From positions 1 through 13,753 of the forward strand of contig JASHYS010000329.1 of assembly GCA_030042915.1 (NCBI GenBank): a stretch of DNA of 13,753 nucleotides. Reading direction: 5' to 3'. The translations under genes were made by a program, and so were the position numbers. This document shows positions 1-8,200 of the stretch, piece by piece. Below the pieces are notes generated by a model that was given only the letters and a program-made list of their open reading frames with translations, ran no database searches and was not told the origin of the DNA. The DNA is from Acidobacteriaceae bacterium. Lineage in GTDB: Bacteria; Acidobacteriota; Terriglobia; Terriglobales; Acidobacteriaceae. Position 1 is the first letter of the stretch. Each line of letters opens with the position of its first letter.

Positions 1-626
1 AATGAAGGGCACGCAGACGGCGCCGCTGCAGAAAGCCTCTCGCGCAGCGCCTGGCGCGCGCGAAACAGCCGTGAGCGCACCGTGTTCACCGGCCAGTTGA
101 GAACCTCGGCAATCTCGGCATAGCTCAACTGTTCAAACTCGCGCAGCAGCAAAATCTCGCGGTCGATGCGGTCGAGGCTTCCCAGGGCCTCGCGCACCAG
201 CAATTGGTTCTCAACGCCGCTTTCCCTCGCCGGTTCCGCGCGCTCAGGCGTCATTCCAAAAAACGTGGCGCGGAAAGCCGCCCTTCGCATGTGCGCGTGC
301 AGGATTTTGTAAGCAATCGCGTAAAGATAACTCCGAAAGCCTGCCTGTGGCCGATACCGACGCGACGCGCGCAGAACTGCGACAAACGTGTCCTGCGTTA
401 ACTCTTCGGCCTGCGCGCGTTCGCCCACGCGCCGCCAGAAGAATCCGAAAACCGGCTGCTTGTAACGCCCGAACAACTCGTCGAACGCGTCAGATGAGCC
501 TCGGACGAACGCCGCCATCAGCGCGTCATCGCGAGCTTCAGCGCCGCCGTTACCCTCCGGTCTGCCGAATCCCTGGCTCGCCGTTGCCACCGGAGGCGAA
601 CCCGAGCCAGCCGAATCGTCTTCCAT
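1..626 (-). CDS. ECF-type RNA polymerase sigma factor (3' end outside window)
   Basis: The reverse strand reads open from the left edge to about 653 with no stop. It encodes an extracytoplasmic-function sigma-70 factor, which directs RNA polymerase to stress or envelope promoters. Region 2 is visible (DAFDELFGRYKQPVFGFFWR, then EELTQDTFVAVLR and FRSYLYAIAYKILHAHMRR). Region 4 follows (LDRIDREILLLREFEQLSY, then AEIAEVLNWPVNTVRSRLFR, the helix-turn-helix that reads the -35 box). About 208 residues are visible and only the extreme C-terminus should be missing. Three in-frame ATGs exist, at 653, 647 and 626. I chose 626 because AGAAGGA lies 8 bases upstream; 647 has AGGA 7 bases upstream and is the main alternative. 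The residues before region 2 (about 45) are Gly/Ser/Pro-rich and probably unstructured. No anti-sigma gene is visible, but it could lie beyond the left edge. The gene diverges from the secreted protein at 821. Confident on family, unsure of start. Confidence 0.92.
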   Translation of the reverse strand, partial: MEDDSAGSGSPPVATASQGFGRPEGNGGAEARDDALMAAFVRGSSDAFDELFGRYKQPVFGFFWRRVGERAQAEELTQDTFVAVLRASRRYRPQAGFRSYLYAIAYKILHAHMRRAAFRATFFGMTPERAEPARESGVENQLLVREALGSLDRIDREILLLREFEQLSYAEIAEVLNWPVNTVRSRLFRARQALRERLSAAAPSACPS

Positions 627-666
627 CGCCGCTGTCCTTCTATCCATGGTCATGTCCTGGACCGAC

Positions 667-677
667 AAAAAGTTCCC
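667..677 (-). promoter_or_regulatory. GGGAACTTTTT, ECF-like -35 element upstream of the sigma gene
   Basis: On the minus strand GGGAACTTTTT lies about 40 bases before the preferred start codon at 626. GGAACTT is the -35 signature of many ECF sigma factors, which often activate their own gene, and the same heptamer heads two other candidate promoters in this window. A convincing -10 is absent: 16 bases downstream the sequence reads ATGACC, not GTA or GTC. Only the half-site is supported. Confidence 0.25.
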
Positions 678-712
678 ATATTGCAAGAATTTTTTGTGTA
701 GTCCCGAACTGG

Positions 713-724
713 CGGTTCGAACCG
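713..724. promoter_or_regulatory. 12-base palindrome CGGTTCGAACCG in divergent intergenic region
   Basis: A perfect 12-base palindrome lies between the sigma factor gene and the secreted-protein gene, in their shared upstream region. Such a site can bind a dimeric regulator, but no regulator is linked to it here and it could be chance. Confidence 0.25.
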
Positions 725-820
725 GAAGATTGAGCAACCCCAGGCAGAAAGGCCTCGTCCGGCGTTCTGCGCCCGTGCTATCATTCGGCCATTCAATGGG
801 CGCTCATGCGGAGGACCTCG

Positions 821-1300
821 ATGAATTCTCGTGTTTCTTCGGCCGCTCGGCCTGTCTTCCTCAGAAATTGCGGGCTGGTTCTTGCGCTTCTTCTGGCGCT
901 CGCGGCAGTTGCAGCCTCAGCCCAGCAACCCAGCTTCAGCGGCCAATGGCGCGGCGTCTACCAGAACATCACGCTCACCATCACATTCCAGGCGAATGGC
1001 CAATACACGCAGACGGCGCAGTCCGGTACGCTCATGACCGAACAATCCGGACCTTACCGACTGGCAGCTCCCAACACCATCATCTTTTCCGTAACCAGCT
1101 GGGCGCCGAAAACGCAGAAGATCTACCACCCCTACCCACCCGCGAGGGACGGTACTCCGAGCGCGGGCGGCTACTACACCACCCAGGTCGTGGCCAAGCC
1201 GCCGGGCGCCACCGATACCTACGTCTTTAACGGGTCCAATTCGATGGTCCTTACTGACCAGATGACCCACGGCTCCATCACCATGAACCGCGTGCAGTAA
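821..1300 (+). CDS. Small secreted protein of unknown function
   Basis: 159 residues. I do not recognise a named family. The N-terminus is a signal peptide: Arg residues, then a hydrophobic core LVLALLLALAAVAASA, with likely cleavage after ASA near residue 34. The mature part is about 125 residues, opens with FSGQWRGVYQN and is rich in Thr, Gln, Ser and aromatic residues in alternating patterns (ITLTITFQANGQYTQT, then TIIFSVTSW). This suggests a small beta-sandwich or lipocalin-like barrel exported to the periplasm. The FxGxWxG opening resembles lipocalin-like domains, but that is inference. The start at 821 is chosen over an in-frame ATG at 806 because GGAGG sits 6 bases before 821. TATCAT at 779-784 could be a -10, without a good -35. 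The gene is divergent from the ECF sigma factor and convergent with the Nudix gene. Confidence 0.8.
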   Translation: MNSRVSSAARPVFLRNCGLVLALLLALAAVAASAQQPSFSGQWRGVYQNITLTITFQANGQYTQTAQSGTLMTEQSGPYRLAAPNTIIFSVTSWAPKTQKIYHPYPPARDGTPSAGGYYTTQVVAKPPGATDTYVFNGSNSMVLTDQMTHGSITMNRVQ

Positions 1301-1353
1301 GCAACCAATCGTCCCTCGCCGCCAGGCCAGCAGGAGCGGCCGCAAGACGATCA

Positions 1354-1373
1354 CCCCAGGCGCAAGCTTGGGG
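1354..1373. terminator. GC-rich hairpin with GCAA tetraloop between convergent genes
   Basis: CCCCAGGC and GCTTGGGG form an 8-base stem with one mismatched position (a G-T wobble on the plus strand) around a GCAA loop, which fits the stable GNRA type. It sits between the ends of two convergent genes, where a bidirectional terminator would be expected. There is no T-run on either side, so it is not a classical intrinsic terminator. Confidence 0.35.
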
Positions 1374-1466
1374 CTTCAGTGTCAGGCTGCGGCAAAAGCC
1401 CGATCCAGCGGGCGAAAGAAAGAGCCTTGCAACGCGCTGACCGTCCCGCGCGGGCCGGCGCGATTC

Positions 1467-1907
1467 TCAAAGCAGTTTTCCCGCCGCCAGGTCCCGGATG
1501 AGTCCCCGGTCGGCGGCCAGAAAATCGTAGTCGGTCAAATCCCCCAGCTTCACCCAGCGCACCTGCTCGTATATCTGGTTGTCGATCTCGCCCGTGAACT
1601 TGCGCACGGCAAAGAATTGCAAATCCACCGCGCCCCCGCGGCGATAGTGGTGGCGGATGCGGGTCACAGCGGGGCCGACCTCGGCGTGAATCCCCAATTC
1701 CTCGGCCAGTTCACGAGCCAGCGCCTCTTGCGGGCTTTCCCCGGGCTCGATCTTACCGCCCGGAAACTCCCAGAGCAGACCCATGGGCTGGCCGGCGCGC
1801 CGCTGACCGATCAGCACTTCGCCGTCACGCACGATCAGTCCCGCCGCCACAAAGCGCAGCGCCGGCCCGGGCACATGGGTTGAGGAATTGTGGCCACTCG
1901 GGGTCAT
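1467..1907 (-). CDS. Nudix hydrolase, MutT-like nucleoside triphosphate pyrophosphohydrolase
   Basis: 146 residues. The Nudix box GX5EX7REUXEEXGU is complete at residues 51-73: Gly51, Glu57, Arg65-Glu66, Glu69-Glu70 and Gly72. The preceding WEFPGGK is typical of MutT/NudG-type enzymes, which hydrolyse (oxidised) dNTPs or CTP to the monophosphate and pyrophosphate using Mg2+ and so clean the nucleotide pool. Strand-rich segments flank the box (ALRFVAAGLIVRDGEVLIGQ before it, DLQFFAVRKFTGEI after). Substrate (8-oxo-dGTP or a cytidine nucleotide) cannot be settled from sequence. The start at 1907 gives a normal family length; longer starts (ATG at 1952, TTG at 2015) would add a low-complexity tail with no similarity to the fold. 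No Shine-Dalgarno sequence precedes 1907, but TACAAT lies 8 bases upstream, so the message may be leaderless. The gene lies 115 bases downstream of the SerB-like phosphatase gene on the same strand. Confidence 0.9.
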   Translation of the reverse strand: MTPSGHNSSTHVPGPALRFVAAGLIVRDGEVLIGQRRAGQPMGLLWEFPGGKIEPGESPQEALARELAEELGIHAEVGPAVTRIRHHYRRGGAVDLQFFAVRKFTGEIDNQIYEQVRWVKLGDLTDYDFLAADRGLIRDLAAGKLL

Positions 1908-1914
1908 CGCATCG

Positions 1915-1920
1915 ATTGTA
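1915..1920 (-). promoter_or_regulatory. Possible -10 box (TACAAT) for a leaderless Nudix transcript
   Basis: TACAAT on the minus strand ends 7 bases before the ATG at 1907. A transcript from it would begin at or next to the start codon, which fits the missing ribosome-binding site. No good -35 is seen: GTGACA is 20 bases upstream, too far for a standard spacer. Confidence 0.28.
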
Positions 1921-2022
1921 AAAGAAGGCAAACCGGTAGTTGTCACCGGCATCGGTGCTGGGCACCCCCCGGGCCTTATGGCCGCCCACGCCTCAACCCG
2001 CGAAATTGCGCCCAATAGCCGT

Positions 2023-2802
2023 TTATTCGCCGGCCACCGCGGCCTCCAGCCCCTCCGCCGCTTGCGGCCTGAAGTAGCCCCACTTCCGTTTCGCCGCCGC
2101 TTCCATCAGCGATGGCGAAGGATTCACCGGGAACGGGCAGCGGGCCATCTCCAGCATGGCCAGGTCATGCACAGAGTTGCCAAAGACCGCGTCGGGATGC
2201 GTCAAACCCACGCGCCGCAATGCCCTCGCCTTGGCCGGTCCCGTAGGCACATCCACAATCTCGCTGGTGATCATGCCGTTCACCACGCGTACTTCCGCCG
2301 CCAGGATGTGCTCCTCAGGAATTTTGAAATCGCGCAAACCCTCGGCAATCACCCACCGGTTCGTCGAGCTCACCGCCCACAGATCCGTCCCCGCCTTGCG
2401 CAACCGTTCCACCAGCGCGGCCATCTCGGCGAAGATGCGCGCCCGTACAAATTCGTTCACATACCGGGCCGCGGCGGCGCGCAGCTCCTCGTCGCGCAAG
2501 CCGGCGTAGATTTGCACCATCTCGCCGCACATGGTCTCTTCGCTCACATTCCCGGCCTTGTAGTCGCGGTAGCGCGTGTCGATCCAGTCCTGGGTCGAGC
2601 GCGACACCAATCCCTGCTCCAGCGACCACCCCATGAAACCGTACCCGGCGTCCCCGCTCCACAGAGTTCCGTCGCAGTCAAAAACCGCGGTCTTCAACTC
2701 CGATTCGAAGACCAGCCGCTCGAACTCCTGCGCGGTCCACTTGCGAATCCCTGTTTGCGGCGGTGTCACTGCTTTTTCATGATTGCGTTTTGAAGATTTC
2801 AT
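2023..2802 (-). CDS. HAD-superfamily phosphatase, phosphoserine-phosphatase-like (HAD-IB)
   Basis: 259 residues. HAD motif I is FDCDGTLW (catalytic Asp42 and Asp44), motif II is SST at 145-147, motif III is Lys191 in GPAKARAL, and motif IV is GNSVHDLAM at 208-216. The roughly 95-residue helical insert between motifs I and II is the C1 cap of the SerB-like branch. These enzymes remove phosphate from small molecules via an aspartyl-phosphate intermediate. Motif IV reads GNSxxD, with Asn in place of the usual first Asp; the Mg2+-binding Asp213 is kept, so activity is plausible. The N-terminal 30 residues are basic and polar, with no signal peptide, so the enzyme is cytosolic. The start at 2802 lacks a strong ribosome-binding site (weak GAAAA/GAATTGG). 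It lies between the CorC-like and Nudix genes on the same strand, with gaps of about 110 bases. Phosphoserine as substrate is only a guess. Confidence 0.85.
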   Translation of the reverse strand: MKSSKRNHEKAVTPPQTGIRKWTAQEFERLVFESELKTAVFDCDGTLWSGDAGYGFMGWSLEQGLVSRSTQDWIDTRYRDYKAGNVSEETMCGEMVQIYAGLRDEELRAAAARYVNEFVRARIFAEMAALVERLRKAGTDLWAVSSTNRWVIAEGLRDFKIPEEHILAAEVRVVNGMITSEIVDVPTGPAKARALRRVGLTHPDAVFGNSVHDLAMLEMARCPFPVNPSPSLMEAAAKRKWGYFRPQAAEGLEAAVAGE

Positions 2803-2843
2803 CCAATTCTATTTTCATCTATGCGCGCCGGGATTTGCGCAGC

Positions 2844-2859
2844 TCGTTTTGAGAAACGA
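2844..2859. terminator. Small perfect hairpin between CorC-like and HAD genes
   Basis: TCGTTT and AAACGA form a perfect 6-base stem around TGAG, in the spacer after the CorC-like gene and before the HAD gene (both minus strand). The stem is short and AT-rich and no T-run follows, so it is a weak candidate for transcript end or processing. Confidence 0.2.
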
Positions 2860-2908
2860 ATGCACGCAGGTACCTGGTCCCCAACGCAACCCCTCCGTTT
2901 CTGCGGCC

Positions 2909-4258
2909 TCAGGTCGATTCGGCCGGCGCCGCTTCAATCGTCTCTACCCGGATTTTGGCGATCCGGCGCGCCTCCATCTCCAGAACCGTCAGCCGCCGGC
3001 CATCGTATTCCAGCGATTCACCGGTCTCGGGAATGTGTCCCAGCTGCGCCAGCACGAACCCGGCCAGAGTTTCCACGCCGCCGTCGCGCGGCAGGCTCCA
3101 ATCCATCTGCGTCTCCAGGTCGCGCAGGTTCACGCTTCCGTCCATCACAATGGCTCCGCCGGCGCTGCTCCACACCGTGTGCGAGGGCGCGTCAAACTCG
3201 TCTTCGAACTCGCCGCCAAGCTGTTCGATGGCGTCCTCGGCAGTCACCAGCCCGGCGGTCGAACCATACTCATCTACGGCGATAGCCAGGTGCCGGCGGT
3301 GCTGCTTGAAATCCTCTAAAAGATCCAGCGTGGACTTGGTCTCGGGCACAACGAGAACGTCGTGCATGATCTGCGCAAGACGCACCTCCGCCGCGCCATG
3401 CGTGGCCGAAGTCGCGCGAAAGTAGAATGTCCGCGCCAGGTCGCGCGCATACACTGCGCCCACAATGTACTCGGGGCCGCGGGCTTCGTCGTAAACCGGA
3501 ATGCGCGAGTGATTGCGGGCGAACACCCGCGCACAAGCCTCATCGAGCAGCATGTTCGAGGGCAGAGAAAAAATCTTCTGCCGCGGGGTCATGATCTCGC
3601 GCACCGGCACATCGCCCAGCTCCAGGGCGCGGTGCACCAGCATCTCCTGGAACTCCGGCAGCAAGCCCAGTCTCCGCGCCGCGGTAGCAATCAGCTTCAA
3701 CTCCTCGGCGGAGTGAATCGACGCGGCGCGCTCCTTGGCTGAGATATCGAACGCGTGCAGCACCGCTGCCGCCGATCTGCTGAGCAAGCGCACCGCCGGG
3801 CGCGCGATGGCCATAAACACCAGCATGGGCGGCGCCACGGCCACAGCCAGCGCCTCGGCGCGGCGCAGCGCCAGCGCTTTGGGCACCAGCTCGCCGGCCA
3901 CCACGTGAAAATACGTGATCAGGGCGAATCCCACCACCACCGCCGCCACATGACCGTACACCTGCGCGTGCGGCAGCGCTCCTATCCAGCCTCCCAGCAT
4001 CTGTGCCGCCAGCGGCTCGCCCAACCAGCCCAGGGCCAGCGAGCACAGCGTTACACCCAGCTGCACCGCAGGCAGCAAGTCGTCCAGGTTGCGTTGCAGC
4101 CGCCGCACTGCACGCGCTCCCGCAACTCCCGCTTCGACCAGTTGTTCCACGCGCGTCTCGCGGATCGAAACCAGCGCGAACTCTGCGGCCACAAAGTAGG
4201 CGTTGGCCAGGATCAGCATGGCCACTGCGACCGGCTTGAAGATCAGCAACTCGTGCAT
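2909..4258 (-). CDS. CNNM/CBS-domain membrane protein, hemolysin C / CorC family
   Basis: 449 residues, the usual length for the family. Domains in order: a DUF21/CNNM transmembrane domain at about 1-195, with hydrophobic segments near 8-30, 65-90, 102-122 and 136-158, the family signatures AAEFALVSIRETR and GELVPKALALRR, and the linker HSAEELKLI. Two CBS domains follow (about 218-285 with VREIMTPR, and 292-350 with LAIAVDEYGSTAGLVTAEDA). A C-terminal CorC_HlyC domain sits at about 362-440. CNNM proteins act in Mg2+/Co2+ (or Na+/Mg2+) transport, with CBS domains sensing adenine nucleotides; the hemolysin name is historical. I use the ATG at 4258 because the membrane domain begins at once (MHELLIF). 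The frame stays open further upstream through the divergent DUF4097 gene, but that extension lacks family character. No clear ribosome-binding site precedes 4258; a second ATG lies at 4323. Confidence 0.92.
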   Translation of the reverse strand: MHELLIFKPVAVAMLILANAYFVAAEFALVSIRETRVEQLVEAGVAGARAVRRLQRNLDDLLPAVQLGVTLCSLALGWLGEPLAAQMLGGWIGALPHAQVYGHVAAVVVGFALITYFHVVAGELVPKALALRRAEALAVAVAPPMLVFMAIARPAVRLLSRSAAAVLHAFDISAKERAASIHSAEELKLIATAARRLGLLPEFQEMLVHRALELGDVPVREIMTPRQKIFSLPSNMLLDEACARVFARNHSRIPVYDEARGPEYIVGAVYARDLARTFYFRATSATHGAAEVRLAQIMHDVLVVPETKSTLDLLEDFKQHRRHLAIAVDEYGSTAGLVTAEDAIEQLGGEFEDEFDAPSHTVWSSAGGAIVMDGSVNLRDLETQMDWSLPRDGGVETLAGFVLAQLGHIPETGESLEYDGRRLTVLEMEARRIAKIRVETIEAAPAEST

Positions 4259-4324
4259 CTGCGTCAGAGCATAGCATTCGCCCCGGATCGCACAATGACC
4301 TGAGCCAATCTTGAACGTTTCCAT

Positions 4325-4354
4325 GGAACTTCGGCCCACTTGCGCGCGTAAACT
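4325..4354 (+). promoter_or_regulatory. ECF-type promoter for the DUF4097 gene
   Basis: GGAACTT (4325-4331), exactly 16 bases, then GTAAACT (4348-4354). This has the geometry of ECF sigma promoters (GGAACTT-N16-GTCTAA in the RpoE model). The predicted start of transcription near 4360 leaves a leader of about 22 bases carrying AGGGG before the ATG at 4382. A nearly superimposable element lies at 11991-12020. Confidence 0.55.
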
Positions 4355-4381
4355 TGGAGTGAGAAGAAAAGGGGAATCGCC

Positions 4382-5212
4382 ATGAAGCTTTTTGTTGCGG
4401 CCCTCGCATTCGCTGCTCTTGCCGCCGGTCCGGCTTGGGCCGCCGAGCAGACATTTGAACGCGACCTGACCGTGAACGGCCGTGTCGATCTGACCGTATC
4501 CACCGGATCCGGCACGATTCATCTCACCACCGGACCCGCCGGACGCGTGCACGTCTTCGGCCGAGTGCGGTCGAGTTGGGGCGGAAGCGACGAACAGGTA
4601 CGTGAGATCGCTGCGCATCCTTTCATTGAGCAGACCGGCAACATTGTGCGTATCGGCGCGCACAATGAAAATCTGCACAACATCACCATCGATTACGAGG
4701 TTCAGGCGCCGCCCGACTCCTTTCTGAACGCGGCCACCGGCTCAGGAAGCCTGATCGATGAGGGCGTGGGCGCCAATACCAAACTGAACACTGGCTCAGG
4801 GTCCATCCGCGCCACAGCCTTGCAAGGCGGATTCTCGGTCGAGACCGGCTCAGGCAGTATCGAAGCGGAGCAGACCGGAAAAGGCGACGTAAAAGCCGAA
4901 ACCGGATCGGGCTCCATCCAGCTCAAAGACCTGCACGGCGGCCTGCATGCTCATACCGGCTCGGGTGACATTAAGGTCGCTGGAACACCCGATTCTGCCT
5001 GGCGCATCGAAACCGGCTCCGGCAGCGTCGAGTTGTGGACCGGCTCTGCCGCCTTTACGTTGGATGCCAAAACCGGTTCGGGCTCCGTGCACAGCGATCG
5101 CGACATTACCGTTCAGGGATCAATGGATCATCACCATCTGACGGGGAAGATCGGCGGCGGCGGTCCCGATGTCAACGTCGAAACCGGTTCCGGAAGCATC
5201 CGCATCCATTAG
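4382..5212 (+). CDS. Secreted DUF4097-family beta-strand repeat protein
   Basis: 276 residues. A clear signal peptide ends at AWA near residue 20 (core LFVAALAFAALAAGPAWA), so the protein is exported. The mature chain holds nine TGSG turns: residues 41-44 and 119-122, then about every 17-20 residues (137, 155, 174, 192, 211, 231, 268), usually as xTGSGSIxx. This is the signature of the DUF4097 family, whose repeats stack into a right-handed beta-helix or solenoid with the Gly/Ser turns on one edge. The molecular role of the family is not established; an envelope or surface role is inferred from export and fold. AGGGG lies 8 bases before the ATG. An ECF-like promoter sits directly upstream, suggesting induction by envelope stress. 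It is divergent from the CorC-like gene and convergent with the STAND gene, with only 33 bases between the two stops. Confidence 0.88.
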   Translation: MKLFVAALAFAALAAGPAWAAEQTFERDLTVNGRVDLTVSTGSGTIHLTTGPAGRVHVFGRVRSSWGGSDEQVREIAAHPFIEQTGNIVRIGAHNENLHNITIDYEVQAPPDSFLNAATGSGSLIDEGVGANTKLNTGSGSIRATALQGGFSVETGSGSIEAEQTGKGDVKAETGSGSIQLKDLHGGLHAHTGSGDIKVAGTPDSAWRIETGSGSVELWTGSAAFTLDAKTGSGSVHSDRDITVQGSMDHHHLTGKIGGGGPDVNVETGSGSIRIH

Positions 5213-5245
5213 CGCGGCGCTACGGCAGATTCAGAAAAGGCTCTC

Positions 5246-8200
5246 TCAGGGCAGCTTGGGACATGTGCTGGAGCCGAAGTACTGCTCGCACTCCGCTGGG
5301 CTCAGGTCGCGAGTCACACGCTTGCGAGCCAACGTGAGCAGGTCATGCAAATCGACGTAAAAGACCTGAACCGTGGCGTCAGCGCTCGCCGACGCCAGGA
5401 GCTTGCCGTCGGGACTGAAGGCGACGGAACGGACCTGCCCCTGGTGTCCGCGCAGAGTCATCTGCAGCTCGCCGGTCGTGGCGTCCCACACCTTCATGGT
5501 GTTGTCCTGGCTGCCGGTAGCCAGGAGCTTGCTGTCGGGGCTGAAGGCGACGGAGTAGACAGTACCCTGGTGTCCGCGCAGGGGCTTTATCAGCTCCTTA
5601 CCGGTGTGGGCGTCCCAGATTCTCGCCGTGCCGTCAGCGCTCGCCGTGGCCAGCAGCTTGTCGTTAGGGCTGAAGGCAACGCAATAGACCTCACCCTCGT
5701 GCCCGCTGAGGGGCTTCATCAGCTCCTTACCGGTTTGGGCGTCCCAGATCCTCGCGGTTTTGTCATCGCTTCCGGTTCCGATCGCCAGGCGCGCGCCGTC
5801 GGGACTGAAGCTGACTGACCTGACCCGGTCGCCGTGCCCGCTCAGGGTTTTCAGCAGCTTTCCGGTCTGGGCGTCCCAGATCCGGGCGGTCTTGTCCGCG
5901 CTGGCCGTGGCCAGGCGCGTGCCGTCGGGGCTGAAGGCGACAGAGGTGACTTCCCCCTGGTGTCCCGATAACGTCATCAGCAGCTTGCCGGTGTCAGCAT
6001 TCCAGATCTTCGCGGTTTTGTCGTAGCTGGCCGTAGCCAGGCGCTTACTGTCGGGGCTAAAGGCAACTGAGAAGACCCAATCCGTGTGCCCTTCAAGAGT
6101 CATCAGCAGTTTGCCCGTCTTGGCATCCCAGATCTTTGCTGTATTGTCGTCGCTTCCGTTAGCCAGTCGCTTGCCGTCGGGGCTGAAGGCAACAGAGGTG
6201 GCCCAGATATTCTCGCGCAGGGTCATCACCTCGGTTCCTAATTGCTCGGCATTCCAAATCTTCGCAGTTTGGTCAGCACTTGTCGTAGCCAGGCTCTTAC
6301 CGTCGGGGTTGAAAGCGACGGAGGTGATCTCCCCCTTGTGCCCGCGCAGGGTCGTCAGCAGATCGCCGGTTCTCGCAACCCAGACCTTCGCAGTTTTGTC
6401 TCGGCTTGCCGTTGCCAGATGCGCGCCGTCGGGACTGAAAGCCACGGCCTTGATCCTGTCCTCGTGTGCGCTGGGTGTGTTGGGCCCGCTCAGGGTTTGC
6501 AGCAAGCGGCCGCTCTCCACATCCCAGATTTTTGCCGTTTTGTCATCGCTTCCGGTAGCCAGGCTCTTGCCGTCGGGACTGAAGGCGACGGATTCGACTG
6601 TCGATTTCAGTTCCGAACCCTCATCGGGTTTGCACGAGGTTATCTTTGGTCCCGACTTGCTCGTGGGCTCGCACAGGGTCATCAGCTCCCTGCTGGCCTG
6701 GGCGTCCCAGATCCTCGCGGTGTTGTCGTCGCTTCCAGTAGCCAGGCGCCTGCCGTCGGGGCTGAAGGCGACTGATTCCACCTTGTCCGTGTGCCCGCTC
6801 AGAGTGGCCAGCAGCCTACCTGTCGTGGCGTCCCAGATCTTCACGGTTTTGTCGTCGCTTCCGGTAGCCAGGCGCCTGCCGTCCGGGCTGAAGGCGACAG
6901 ATTCCACCTTATCCGTGTGCCCGCTCAGAGTCGTCAGCTCTTTACCTGTCCCGGCGTCCCAGATCTTCGCGGTTTTGTCATCGCTTCCCGTGGCCATGCG
7001 CTTGCCGTCGGGACTGAAGGCGACGGAGTGGACTGCACCTCCGTGCCCGCTGAGGGTCATCAGCTCTTTGCCGGTCGCGGCGTCCCAGATCTTCGCGGCT
7101 TTGTCATCGCCAGCCGTAGCCACGCGCCTGCCGTCGGGGCTGAAGGCGATGGATTCGACCTGGGCGTGCGCTTGCAACGTCTGTCTAATCTCGGAAGTGA
7201 TAATCGCGTAATGCAGAGCCGTCGCAGCAGCCGGCTTGGAGGGAAGATGATAAGTCAGCGCGGCGTTGACGGATCCCATCGCCAGCAGAACGCTCTTTTC
7301 GGGATCCAGGTTTCGTTGTTCCAATGCGTCTGCCGCCGCCTGGTATGACCCCGATACCTGGCGCGTCCAAATAAGGCCCACAGTCACGCCAGCCAGAGCC
7401 ACCACAAAAAGTGCTGCGAGCAAGGTCCAGACACGAAGCCTTGCTGCCTTTGCCGCTTTTTCCCGCTTGACCTCCTGCGCCTCGCTCCAATTCAGGAAGT
7501 CGAGGGCCGTTTCGAATTTGCCCGCGTCAATGTAGCGGCTGGCCCAGACCGCTGTGGGATGGAATTCATTTCTCCAGCCGACAAGATTTCTGAGGGTCAG
7601 CCCGGCGATCCCCTGCGCTGCTTTCTTCTCCTGCTCCGTCATCCCGGGGCGCCAGTCTGCTTCCTTCGCGGCGGCGGCGAGTTCACGCAGGCGGTGCGCG
7701 CCCCGGTTCTCCTCCTCCATCCAGCCCACCAGCCGCGGCCAGCCGCGCAAAACGCTTTCGTGGATCACATCCACGGTGCTCTGGTTGAGGCCGCTCAGGC
7801 GCAGGAAACCCTCACGATGGAAGCGCTTGACCACGTCGTCCGCCTCCGCACCGCACAGCGCCGTAAGCTGCTCTCGCGTAGCCCAGCGGCGCACCGCCCT
7901 GCCCCGGTCAATCTCAGAGATTCGCTGGAAGGCCAGCCGGCAGGCAGCCTGCTGCGGCAGAGCCAGGCCCTCGTAGAGGCCGTCGTAAATCTGGTTCAGA
8001 TGCTGCTCGAGGGCATTCTTCCATCCGCCTACCGCGGTGTAGTGAGCGGATGTGATTCGTTTGCCGTCGGCGGCAAACCACATGCGGCTCAGCAGGTGTT
8101 CCAGGCGCGGCAACTGGTCGGAATCGGCTCCCACCTCGCCCAGCAGCCGCTGCACCACCGCCGGCTCAATGTCGCGTCCCACCGGCCCCTCGATGGCGCG

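Noticed and set aside
1888..2793. 301-codon plus-strand frame opposite the HAD phosphatase
   Set aside because: His/Arg/Pro-rich translation typical of antisense high-GC DNA, while the other strand carries all four HAD motifs.
4259..4678. 140-residue N-terminal extension of the CorC-like protein
   Set aside because: It overlaps the signal peptide and first part of the divergent DUF4097 gene, has no family similarity, and the membrane domain begins exactly at the ATG at 4258.
5333..7180. CRISPR-like regular repeats
   Set aside because: Units are contiguous 126-base coding repeats in one open frame with no unique spacers, encoding WD40 blades.
6084..7211. 375-codon plus-strand frame with repeating PSGLKATE segments
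   Set aside because: It is the antisense image of the WD40 array; the periodicity is inherited from the repeats and there is no start signal or known fold.
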